DNA from: Thermoplasmata archaeon
GTDB lineage: Archaea; Thermoplasmatota; Thermoplasmata; Thermoplasmatales; Thermoplasmataceae
Assembly: GCA_021850745.1 (NCBI GenBank)
Contig: JAJZKX010000092.1
Span: 1-6,990, forward strand
Reading direction: 5' to 3'
DNA: 6,990 nucleotides
Below are positions 1 through 5,610 of the stretch, in pieces. Positions within the stretch are counted from its first letter, which is position 1; every line of letters begins with the position of its first letter. A program made the position numbers and the translations under genes. Under the pieces are notes generated by a model that was given only the letters and a program-made list of their open reading frames with translations, made no database searches and was not told the origin of the DNA.

Positions 1-1542
1 AAAATACTAAATGGAAACCACAAGAACTTCATAATTTCATACGAGGTTTATGCCGGTGAGCTCACTGTCCATACCAGCCATCTTGATTCAACGCACGGAT
101 ATCTCAACGGAACCAGTGTTTTCATGTATATTGAAGGATACAAGGATCAATCCCTTGAGGTTATGGTCAAACCCTACGGAGAATGGAAAATATCGACAGG
201 ACTTGAAAAGACCGGAGAGAACAAATACCGGGCAACAAACTATGACATCTTCGTAGATTCCCCCATGGAAATAGGAACACACCGTTCGCTAACATTCACC
301 GTAGATGGAAAGGAACATGAAATTGCCCTTTATGGAAGGGGAAACGAGGATCCGGATCAGATAGTCCAGGACACAAAGAAGATAGTGGAAAGCTATAAGT
401 CCCAATTTGGCAACCTACCTTATAAGAAATACGTTTTTATCATTCACATCCTTGACAACCAGAGAGGGGGACTTGAACATCTCAATTCAACAACAATACA
501 AACAGACAGGTTCCAGTTCTCCCCAAGAAAGAAATACATTGAATTCCTTTCAACGGTTTCACACGAGTTTTTCCATCTATGGAATGTCAAGAGAATAAGG
601 CCCATAGAATTGATTCCCTTCAACTATAAGGAGGAGAATTACACAACACTGCTGTGGGTTTCTGAAGGCATTACAGCATACTATGAGTGGGTACATCTTT
701 TCAGGGCCGGAATAATAAAGGAAGAGGAGTATTTCAAGCATCTTCTTGAATATATCCGCTTTTATGAATTTCTTCCGGGAAGCAAGTATGAATCCGCATC
801 GGATTCATCATTCGATGCATGGACGAAGCTGTACCGGCCGTCTCCAAACAATATAAACAGCTATGTATCATATTACCTGAAAGGGGAAATTCTGGGTTTT
901 ATGATCAGTGCAAGGATAATTGAGCATACCAACGGACAGAAAAACCTGGATGACTTGTTCAGGCTGTTTTTTGACAAGTATAACCGCGACGGCAGAGGCT
1001 TTACCGAAAAGGATCTCATTGCAAGCCTTCATGAGGTGTCCGGGCTGGACTTCTCACCTTTCTTCTCAAAATATGTCAGGGGCGTGGAAACCATTGATTT
1101 CGACGCAGAACTGAAGAGGATCGGCTTCAAAATCGTTAGATCGTACGGCAAGAATGAAGATGATGAGGTAAAGGACAAGGGATTCCTGGGTTTGATTTGC
1201 AGCGTTAACAATTCAAAGGTTTCCGTGGAGGGCGTTATAGAGAATTCACCTGCCCAGAAGGCTGGAATATATCCTGGAGACGAAATCATAGCCATAAACA
1301 GGTTCCGCTTTACAGAGAGATTCCTTAAATCCATCAGGTCTGACATCAATACGAGGAAAGTGGATAACCTGATTGAAATGAAGCCGGGAGAGAAGGTATC
1401 TATACACACATTCAGGGCTGGTATTCTGATGAATTCAGAAGTCATACTTGCAAGGGCGCCATACGACAATTATGAAGCCATCAGTGATCCGGAGGGCGAC
1501 CAAAATCGTTCAAAATACAGGGAGAAACTCATAAGGGGGTAG
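1..1542 (+). CDS. M61 family zinc aminopeptidase with C-terminal PDZ domain, 5'-truncated by the window edge
   Basis: The frame is open from base 1 to the TAG at 1540-1542, giving 513 residues; the true start lies outside the window. The first ~40 residues (VHTSHLDSTHGYLNGTSVF region) match the end of the M61 N-terminal beta domain. Numbering from base 1, GGLEH is at 156-160 (the substrate-binding motif, counterpart of GAMEN in M1 enzymes), the zinc motif HEFFH at 188-192, and the likely third zinc ligand is E222 in WVSEGITAYY. A YYLKGE segment typical of the family follows. Residues ~394-485 form a PDZ-like domain (GVIENSPAQKAGIYPGDEI). M61 enzymes are metal-dependent aminopeptidases of the glycyl aminopeptidase type. 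In this lineage a role in late peptide breakdown is plausible, but that is inference. Zinc and substrate motifs are intact, so it is probably active. Roughly 100 residues are likely missing at the N-terminus. Confidence 0.93.
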   Translation, partial: KILNGNHKNFIISYEVYAGELTVHTSHLDSTHGYLNGTSVFMYIEGYKDQSLEVMVKPYGEWKISTGLEKTGENKYRATNYDIFVDSPMEIGTHRSLTFTVDGKEHEIALYGRGNEDPDQIVQDTKKIVESYKSQFGNLPYKKYVFIIHILDNQRGGLEHLNSTTIQTDRFQFSPRKKYIEFLSTVSHEFFHLWNVKRIRPIELIPFNYKEENYTTLLWVSEGITAYYEWVHLFRAGIIKEEEYFKHLLEYIRFYEFLPGSKYESASDSSFDAWTKLYRPSPNNINSYVSYYLKGEILGFMISARIIEHTNGQKNLDDLFRLFFDKYNRDGRGFTEKDLIASLHEVSGLDFSPFFSKYVRGVETIDFDAELKRIGFKIVRSYGKNEDDEVKDKGFLGLICSVNNSKVSVEGVIENSPAQKAGIYPGDEIIAINRFRFTERFLKSIRSDINTRKVDNLIEMKPGEKVSIHTFRAGILMNSEVILARAPYDNYEAISDPEGDQNRSKYREKLIRG

Positions 1543-1543
1543 C

Positions 1544-1594
1544 CAGGCATAATCGAAGAAAAGATGTCAGATCAGAAATAGATGAAAATGCCTG
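1544..1594. repeat. Inverted repeat just after the M61 stop
   Basis: CAGGCAT (1544-1550) and ATGCCTG (1588-1594) are perfect 7-base complements 37 bases apart. A competing 6-base pair, GATCAG (1570-1575) with CTGATC (1592-1597), lies partly inside. The position right behind a stop codon would suit a 3'-end or RNA-stability structure. No oligo-T run follows, so I do not call it a terminator. Confidence 0.3.
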
Positions 1595-1640
1595 ATCCAT
1601 TCGAATGTAGCCCGCATAACGCATCAGAAGAACAGCGAAA

Positions 1641-1650
1641 TAGTTATATT
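1641..1650 (+). promoter_or_regulatory. TATA box for the HTH regulator operon
   Basis: The sequence TAGTTATATT places a TATA-like core about 25-32 bases before the ATG at 1673, the archaeal TBP spacing for a transcript that begins at or near the start codon. No Shine-Dalgarno sequence lies between box and ATG. This supports a leaderless mRNA and helps fix the start. Confidence 0.55.
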
Positions 1651-1672
1651 GCACAAATTGTTTGTATGTATC

Positions 1673-2623
1673 ATGGAAGACTACAGAAAGCAGATGATAG
1701 AGTATTCTTACGGTTTCCTGAGGGAAGCAGGTTTCTCTGTATCAGCTTGTGATCTGGAGGGCCTTTCTTCCTTTGACCTTATTGCAAGGCGGGACGACGA
1801 ATCCTATGTAATAAAGATTCTATACAATGTTGATCCGTTCAGAATTGAGAATGCAGTGGAAATATCCAGGATCGGTAAAATGCTGGGTGCAGCTGCACTT
1901 CTGATTGGGGAAAGGGCAGGCAATGGTTTTCTGGAAGAAGGGGTTGTTTACTTCAGGCACTCCATACCAATTATGTCTCCCGATACATTCTATAAATATA
2001 TAAATGGCGAGAAGCCACTGGTGTATGCCGGCCCAGGTGGTTATTATGTTGCGCTTGACGGCAAGAAGATGCAAGAGGCAAGGGCCAGGGCACGATTATC
2101 AATAGGCAATGTTTCAATGGTTATAGGAACTTCAAGGAGGTCAGTTTCCCTGTACGAATCCGGCAATTCAGCAACTCTGGAAATCTTCAACAAGCTTAAA
2201 AAAATACTCAAGGAAGATATCAGCAGGAGAATTGACATCAGCGATTACGGGATCAAGACTGACGACAGCCAGGAAATGCCTCAGGATGAATTTATGCTGT
2301 CCATTTATAACATAATGAAGGGATTTGGGATGGATATGAACCTCATAAGGAAGGCTCCATTCAACGCATTGGCGAAAGGGCACCTTCTTGAAAGCCTCTT
2401 CCTGATGGGTTTATTTGAGGACCTGAATCAAAACAGGGAAAGAATCCAGTCAATAAAAAATATCTCGGAGGTTATGGAAAAGGATCCTCTGCTTATCAGC
2501 CGCCACGATACAAGCCGGGAAATAGTAGGTGGATGTTCAGTCATAACAATGAAGAAGCTCCATGAGATTTCTGACCAGGACGAATTCTTAAAGATTGCAG
2601 GTAGAAACAGGCTCTATTCATGA
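1673..2623 (+). CDS. Conserved archaeal HTH-type (Cro/C1-like) transcriptional regulator
   Basis: This 316-residue protein matches a widespread euryarchaeal family of putative HTH regulators usually 310-325 residues long. Signature segments in order: AGFSVS (19-24), SSFDLIARR (32-40), YVIKILYNVD (45-54), LLIGERAGNGFLEEGVVYFR (76-95), YAGPGGYYVALDG (118-130), and a Cro/C1-type helix-turn-helix at about 134-180 (RLSIGNVSMVIGTSRRSVSL, then YESG). The C-terminal half (IRKAPFNALAKG onward) is also family-typical. I chose ATG 1673 over the in-frame TTG at 1649 because it aligns with the family start and lies correctly behind a TATA box. DNA binding is well supported; the target is unknown. The stop overlaps the next start by 4 bases, so the two genes are almost certainly cotranscribed and translationally coupled. 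Confidence 0.87.
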   Translation: MEDYRKQMIEYSYGFLREAGFSVSACDLEGLSSFDLIARRDDESYVIKILYNVDPFRIENAVEISRIGKMLGAAALLIGERAGNGFLEEGVVYFRHSIPIMSPDTFYKYINGEKPLVYAGPGGYYVALDGKKMQEARARARLSIGNVSMVIGTSRRSVSLYESGNSATLEIFNKLKKILKEDISRRIDISDYGIKTDDSQEMPQDEFMLSIYNIMKGFGMDMNLIRKAPFNALAKGHLLESLFLMGLFEDLNQNRERIQSIKNISEVMEKDPLLISRHDTSREIVGGCSVITMKKLHEISDQDEFLKIAGRNRLYS

Positions 2624-3273
2624 AGTCAGTTACTCTTAACAATGAAGATGGAAAAACAATTCTCCTTCTTGGTGGCATTAAGGGGCTCATTTCAGATGGC
2701 GAAGCACTGAAGGAAGACCTCTATGCATTCATGCCGGAAATCCTGTTGATAGGAATTAGCGAGGGAGAAGTTGAAGGGCTTGCAAAATTCATTGAGGACC
2801 CATTTGAGCTTGATCTGAATGATTATGAGATAATTTACGGAACTTTGCTTTCAAGGTTTGGCGAGGTAATGGTTCCTCCCCCCATTTACATAGAGGCCAT
2901 AAGATACTCCGCCAACAGGGATGTTCCCGCCAAAGGTTTGGACGCAGCCGAGGAGGATTTTGGGCAGGTGTATTCGGAAACTTTCACGACGGGAAACATG
3001 GTCAGCTACATCCTCCGCAAGAAGAGAATAATGAAGAAGTCCTTCACGGAAGATAATCCCGAGGACTTTGTCATCTCATGGAAGAATGAGATGGACAAGA
3101 ACAAGGGAAACAAGAAGATGGATGATTACCGCATACAGACAATTAATGAATCGCTTGCCAGCAATATTCCAGAGTTAAACGCGGGAAGGATAGCGGTAAT
3201 AGTTGAATACGAATTTTACCAGCAGGTTCTTGACAAACTTTTGGAAATGGGATATTTCATTTCAAATTCTTGA
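2620..3273 (+). CDS. Unassigned protein, possibly a divergent TraB/PrgY-like superfamily member
   Basis: I do not firmly recognise this 217-residue protein. It has no signal peptide or membrane segment and is rich in Glu and Lys. It opens with a hydrophobic strand (TILLLGGIKG, 13-22), then a helix and second strand (PEILLIGISEGEVEG, 39-53), a middle segment containing VPPPIYIEAIRYS (85-97) with VPAKGLDAAEED (102-113), a charged helical stretch (130-170), and a late strand followed by a helix (GRIAVIVEYEFYQQVLDKLL, 189-208). That order loosely resembles the TraB/PrgY/GumN layout, which runs GT-H motif, E-rich middle, then a late VVGAGH-type strand. The usual histidines are absent (GGIK and VEYE instead), so if related it is degenerate. 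The ATG overlaps the regulator's TGA, implying coupled expression and perhaps a functional link. Its 3' end overlaps rlmE by 17 bases on the opposite strand. Confidence 0.8.
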   Translation: MKSVTLNNEDGKTILLLGGIKGLISDGEALKEDLYAFMPEILLIGISEGEVEGLAKFIEDPFELDLNDYEIIYGTLLSRFGEVMVPPPIYIEAIRYSANRDVPAKGLDAAEEDFGQVYSETFTTGNMVSYILRKKRIMKKSFTEDNPEDFVISWKNEMDKNKGNKKMDDYRIQTINESLASNIPELNAGRIAVIVEYEFYQQVLDKLLEMGYFISNS

Positions 3274-3844
3274 ATACAATGTATATTTCCCTGCTTGCCT
3301 GCCTTGAGGATACGGGTTTTGTTCTTGTGGCTTTCCTGAAATAGCCAGACCACTTTGCCATGAAGGATTGCGTCAGGTCCCCCTGGAATTGCTTGAGAAT
3401 TACGGTACCTCCCTTGGAAAGAAGTGGCATTCCCATTTCCATAATCTTGGAGCAGATAAGAAATGATGAGGAATGATCCACATCCGTGTTCCCTGAGGTG
3501 TTTACCATGGCATCCGAAATTATCAGATCAAAATCATGAACGCCATTCTCATTCATTGCCGCAACTATATTTTCCCATGTACTGTCTCTTGAAATATCGC
3601 CTCTGATGAAGGTATAGGGAGTTGCAACATTTTCCTTCTTAATATCGACCGCAATATGGAAGTTAGGGGTATTCATGGAAATGACTTCTGACCAACCTCC
3701 CGGGTTTGATCCTATTTCCAGCACTTTTTTTCCCTCTACCGAGAGATAGAACTTGTTCAGTATCTCAATAAGCTTGAAGGCTGCCCTGCTACTGAACTTA
3801 TCTTCCTTTGCCCTCCAGTAATATGAATCCCGGCGATCTGGCAT
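3257..3844 (-). CDS. rlmE: RlmE/FtsJ-family rRNA 2'-O-methyltransferase
   Basis: This 195-residue protein is close in size to bacterial RlmE (about 209). It begins with the basic family lead-in DSYYWRAKEDKFSSRAAFKL. The SAM-binding motif I is VLEIGSNPGGW (41-51). All four members of the K-D-K-E catalytic tetrad are present: K24 (RAAFK), D111 (IISDAM), K151 (VILKQ) and E186 (SREIYIV). The family's reaction is S-adenosylmethionine-dependent methylation of a 2'-hydroxyl, with 23S rRNA as the usual RlmE target; the exact nucleotide here cannot be read from sequence. The SD(M/A)APN-like segment reads SDAMVN, so the usual proline is a valine. The start directly abuts the gcvH stop with no spacer, and GGAG at 3853-3850, inside the gcvH end, is well placed as a Shine-Dalgarno site, so it is probably translated from the gcvH transcript. 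Confidence 0.92.
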   Translation of the reverse strand: MPDRRDSYYWRAKEDKFSSRAAFKLIEILNKFYLSVEGKKVLEIGSNPGGWSEVISMNTPNFHIAVDIKKENVATPYTFIRGDISRDSTWENIVAAMNENGVHDFDLIISDAMVNTSGNTDVDHSSSFLICSKIMEMGMPLLSKGGTVILKQFQGDLTQSFMAKWSGYFRKATRTKPVSSRQASREIYIVFKNLK

Positions 3845-4219
3845 CTATTCTCCGATAAATTTCCTGTATTCATCCGGACTCATAAGCGGGACAGCATTTC
3901 CCTGTTTTCTGATCCTGGCCATCCAGCTTTCATAAGGCTTCTGGTTAAGCATCTCCGGTTTGCTTTCCAGTTCAGAGTTTACGTCAATAATTTCGCCATC
4001 TATTGGCGAGAAAACGTCCTCTGCTGATTTAACGGATTCAACTGTCAAAAGAATATCACCCTTCTTCAATTTAGCTCCTTTCTTTGGCAGGTCAACATAA
4101 ACTATATCGGTCAACTGCCCCTGGGCATAATCCGTGATTCCAACAATAAAAACGTCGCCTTCCTGCTTCACCCATTCATGTGTTTTGGTGTAGCCTAAGT
4201 TCTCAGGAATTTCGTGCAT
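3845..4219 (-). CDS. gcvH: Glycine cleavage system H protein (lipoyl carrier)
   Basis: This is a 124-residue protein of normal GcvH length. It opens with the family hallmark YTKTHEWV (10-17), followed by VGITDYAQGQLTDIVYVDLP (26-45), the lipoylation loop TVESVKSAEDVFSPIDGEI (59-77) with K64 as the expected lipoyl-lysine, and a C-terminal SWMARI segment. GcvH carries the aminomethyl group between the P, T and L proteins of glycine cleavage and can also serve as a lipoyl relay. No gcvP, gcvT or lipoate ligase gene is in view. The frame stays open upstream to 4309, but that extension would run into thpR, is not family-like, and lacks a suitable promoter; ATG 4219 aligns with known starts and lies about 25-32 bases from a good TATA box. 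It heads a two-gene unit with rlmE. Confidence 0.95.
   Translation of the reverse strand: MHEIPENLGYTKTHEWVKQEGDVFIVGITDYAQGQLTDIVYVDLPKKGAKLKKGDILLTVESVKSAEDVFSPIDGEIIDVNSELESKPEMLNQKPYESWMARIRKQGNAVPLMSPDEYRKFIGE
3850..3853 (-). promoter_or_regulatory. Shine-Dalgarno site for rlmE inside the gcvH 3' end
   Basis: On the minus strand GGAG lies five bases before the rlmE ATG (3844-3842) and overlaps the last codons of gcvH. It is one of the few credible Shine-Dalgarno sites in the window, consistent with rlmE being an internal operon gene while first genes here look leaderless. Confidence 0.5.
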
Positions 4220-4268
4220 GCTTGCAGTAAGATAAAAAGAGTATATATAATATAGCAGATTATGATAA
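4220..4268. promoter_or_regulatory. Divergent gcvH/thpR promoter region with shared TATA tract
   Basis: The 49-base gap between two divergent starts contains the AT tract TATATATAATATA (4242-4254). Read on the minus strand, ATTATATA (4251-4244) sits at -32 to -25 from the gcvH ATG, ideal for a leaderless start. Read on the plus strand the same tract sits at about -27 to -15 from the thpR ATG, slightly close; ATAAAAAG (4232-4239) is an alternative plus-strand box. No Shine-Dalgarno sequence precedes either ATG. TBP bound here may serve both genes. Confidence 0.55.
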
Positions 4269-4802
4269 ATGAGGGGATTTATTGCGGTTCCTCTTGAAGG
4301 CAAGGACAATTTTATTCCATTGCTTGAGTCAATTCAAAATGAATACGGGAAGACAGCCAAACCTGTTCCGACGGACCAGATACACATAACAATAAAATTT
4401 TTCAATGACATAAGCGGAACGGAGGCATCAGCAATATCTGAAATTATTGAAAAATTCCAATTTGGCGAATTCCGGATAAGGGCTGAATCAGTTGGGCAGT
4501 TCCCCGGGAGAGGTCTGGCTAACGTTCTCTTCGTGAAAATATATTCTCCGGATATCTACATGCTTGAAAAAAAACTCAGTTCTGCTTTGATGGAGATTGG
4601 TATCCCTGAAGAAAAGAAACCCTTTGTTCCCCACATTACCATCTCAAGGTTCAGGAAACCGACCGACATTCATAACATCATCGTGAGGTTTGGAAAAGAG
4701 AAGTTTGCAGACGAAACCTGCAGAAAGCTCATTTTCTTCAGGAGTGAACTTACCTCTGGAGGCCCACATTATGAAATCCTCAAGGAAGTTCAGTTGAAAT
4801 AA
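4269..4802 (+). CDS. thpR: RNA 2',3'-cyclic phosphodiesterase (2'-5' RNA ligase family)
   Basis: This 177-residue protein belongs to the 2H phosphoesterase superfamily. The start MRGFIAVPL is characteristic of archaeal ThpR. Both catalytic HxTx motifs are present with correct spacing: HITI at 39-42 (H39, T41) followed by KFF, and HITISR at 122-127 (H122, T124) preceded by PFVPH. The segment GLANVLFVKI (82-91) corresponds to the family strand usually read as R-LW-GV. Known members open 2',3'-cyclic phosphates to 2'-phosphates and can join tRNA halves by a 2'-5' bond in vitro; the physiological RNA in archaea is not settled. The length is normal and nothing suggests damage. It is divergent from gcvH and its last 13 bases overlap the opposing gene at 4790-5122. 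Confidence 0.93.
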   Translation: MRGFIAVPLEGKDNFIPLLESIQNEYGKTAKPVPTDQIHITIKFFNDISGTEASAISEIIEKFQFGEFRIRAESVGQFPGRGLANVLFVKIYSPDIYMLEKKLSSALMEIGIPEEKKPFVPHITISRFRKPTDIHNIIVRFGKEKFADETCRKLIFFRSELTSGGPHYEILKEVQLK

Positions 4803-5122
4803 GTGGTCTTATCGTGGCTCTCTTCCTTCTTTTTAGGGCTGAGGAGTTCCTCATCATCGAATTCTATTGCAATGAGCCCTGAAACGGGTATCAATCTCAG
4901 AAGGTTTTTTCCATTTTCAGAAACCCTGAAACATATGGCCCCTTCCTCACCAAGAATAGTATAGCCCACAAATTCTCCAACAGTTGTCATTGGATCCTCC
5001 CTGCCGCTTTGAGATATAACCGTGTACTTTCCACCTTTTTTAATTTCAATCATGTCCATTTTGCTCAGTGCCTCCAAGATAGCATATATCTTAGATTCCG
5101 TGATTTTCAACAAATATCGCAT
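4790..5122 (-). CDS. Small hypothetical protein with winged-helix-like N-terminus
   Basis: I do not recognise this 110-residue protein. Residues 1-37 look like most of a winged-helix DNA-binding fold: a short helix (RYLLKI), a recognition-helix-like stretch (TESKIYAILEALSKMDMIE) and a wing hairpin (IKKGGKYTVIS). Residues 47-90 are predicted beta-rich (FVGYTILGEEGAICFRV, LIPVSGLIAIEF). The tail (91-110) is highly charged and probably disordered. The first helix expected in a winged-helix domain would lie upstream of the ATG. The same frame continues upstream but is cut by a TAG at 5149-5147, eight codons before the ATG. Possible readings are a short single-gene product, as annotated, or the downstream part of an interrupted gene. 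No strong TATA box precedes the ATG. It converges with thpR, overlapping it by 13 bases. Confidence 0.65.
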   Translation of the reverse strand: MRYLLKITESKIYAILEALSKMDMIEIKKGGKYTVISQSGREDPMTTVGEFVGYTILGEEGAICFRVSENGKNLLRLIPVSGLIAIEFDDEELLSPKKKEESHDKTTYFN

Positions 5123-5161
5123 ATCATAATCTTCTAAAAATGTTTTCTATTGAGCTTTAGC

Positions 5162-5200
5162 AATCACATAAGAATCGGGAAATGAAATGATCATGTGATT
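5162..5200. repeat. Inverted repeat, 8-base arms
   Basis: AATCACAT (5162-5169) and ATGTGATT (5193-5200) are perfect complements with a 23-base loop. The loop end and right arm contain the palindrome ATGATCAT (5187-5194). The right arm overlaps the left arm of the next structure at 5198, so the two foldings compete at their junction. Confidence 0.45.
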
Positions 5201-5281
5201 CACGCTGAAAAGACTGGCTAATGAAAGCGATTGAGGCATATGGCAGATCTCGTTATGCTTGAATGCATCACGGGCGTGAAT
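5198..5281. repeat. Nested inverted repeats, possible structured RNA or cruciform
   Basis: The outer arms ATTCACGC (5198-5205) and GCGTGAAT (5274-5281) pair perfectly over 8 bases. Inside them ATTGAGGCATA (5230-5240) pairs with TATGCTTGAAT (5254-5264) over ten positions, with one G-U wobble and one G-G mismatch, around a 13-base loop. Two nested stems in 84 bases are more than expected by chance in ordinary spacer, but I could not compute a folding energy. Confidence 0.45.
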
Positions 5282-5378
5282 AAGAAAGAGGCGATACCCA
5301 CAACTTTGAGAAGGGATGAATTCTACCGCATCATTGTTTGCCAATTCTCTAACAATCTCCAAAGTTGGCACTGGCAAG

Positions 5379-5388
5379 TTTATTAAGG
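5379..5388. promoter_or_regulatory. Near-symmetric TATA-like box
   Basis: TTTATTAAGG on the plus strand reads CCTTAATAAA on the minus strand; both resemble an archaeal TATA box. A plus-strand transcript would start near 5408, at the left arm of the 5407-5459 hairpin. A minus-strand transcript would start near 5355 and run through the nested repeats. No start codon is positioned for a protein in either direction. Confidence 0.3.
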
Positions 5389-5406
5389 TATTCTTGCATT
5401 ATCAAG

Positions 5407-5459
5407 AGCCCTGAAATATAGTATGCACGATCCATGACTGCATATGACGACTTAGGGCT
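5407..5459. repeat. Symmetric two-stem hairpin
   Basis: AGCCCT (5407-5412) pairs with AGGGCT (5454-5459). Inside, GTATGCA (5421-5427) pairs with TGCATAT (5439-5445) with one G-U wobble and an 11-base loop. The two stems are separated by 8 unpaired bases on each side. The right outer arm runs into the TATA-like box at 5459-5465. Confidence 0.45.
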
Positions 5460-5465
5460 ATAAAT
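5459..5465 (+). promoter_or_regulatory. Candidate TATA box for the M50 protease gene
   Basis: TATAAAT is the best plus-strand box upstream of the gene at 5617. Standard archaeal spacing puts the transcript start near 5487-5490, giving a leader of about 130 bases. No TATA box is present at the leaderless distance from ATG 5617, which favours this longer leader. Confidence 0.4.
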
Positions 5466-5541
5466 TGCCTATCCATGGGCTCCAGCACGAGTATAGGGTG
5501 AGTCATCCTGCCATGATGCGCTGATCAGAGGAAGGCAAAGA

Positions 5542-5599
5542 GATTCCCAGCAGGGTCAGAGGAATCAGGAAAATGAATGATTCCCGTTAGACTGGGGAA
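5542..5599 (+). promoter_or_regulatory. Possible structured leader of the M50 gene
   Basis: GATTCC (5542-5547) pairs with GGAATC (5561-5566), and TTCCC (5581-5585) pairs with GGGAA (5595-5599). The 7-mer GATTCCC occurs twice (5542-5548 and 5579-5585), so the left arms could exchange partners. The second hairpin ends seven bases before the likely Shine-Dalgarno site. It resembles no riboswitch I know. Confidence 0.3.
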
Positions 5600-5605
5600 A
5601 ATATC

Positions 5606-5610
5606 AAGGT
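5606..5610 (+). promoter_or_regulatory. Shine-Dalgarno-like site for the M50 protease
   Basis: AAGGT lies six bases before ATG 5617. It matches only four bases of the archaeal anti-Shine-Dalgarno complement (AGGT), so it is weak. It fits with the absence of a leaderless-type promoter and supports this ATG as the start. Confidence 0.4.

Noticed and set aside
1029..1469. 146-codon minus-strand frame inside the M61 gene
   Set aside because: It lies antisense to the conserved M61 and PDZ coding sequence and is best explained as a by-product of that gene's codon use.
1649..1672. TTG start extending the HTH regulator by eight residues
   Set aside because: It falls inside or right beside the TATA-like box, and the family's N-terminus aligns with ATG 1673.
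4220..4309. Thirty-residue N-terminal extension of GcvH
   Set aside because: It would overlap the thpR start, it is not like GcvH, and the TATA box fits ATG 4219.
5147..5149. Pyrrolysine at the in-frame TAG
   Set aside because: TAG terminates three other genes in the window (M61, gcvH, M50), no pyl genes are present, and no downstream element can be argued for.
5147..5377. 76-codon minus-strand frame with a TTG start
   Set aside because: Composition and codon choice differ from the surrounding genes, there is no ATG near its start, it overlaps strong inverted repeats, and it resembles no family I know. Kept only as part of the amber-codon question.
5486..5600. C/D-box guide RNA or tRNA in the M50 upstream region
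   Set aside because: ATGATGC and CTGA at 5513-5524 resemble C and D boxes but sit too close together, and there is no second pair. No T-loop or cloverleaf is present.
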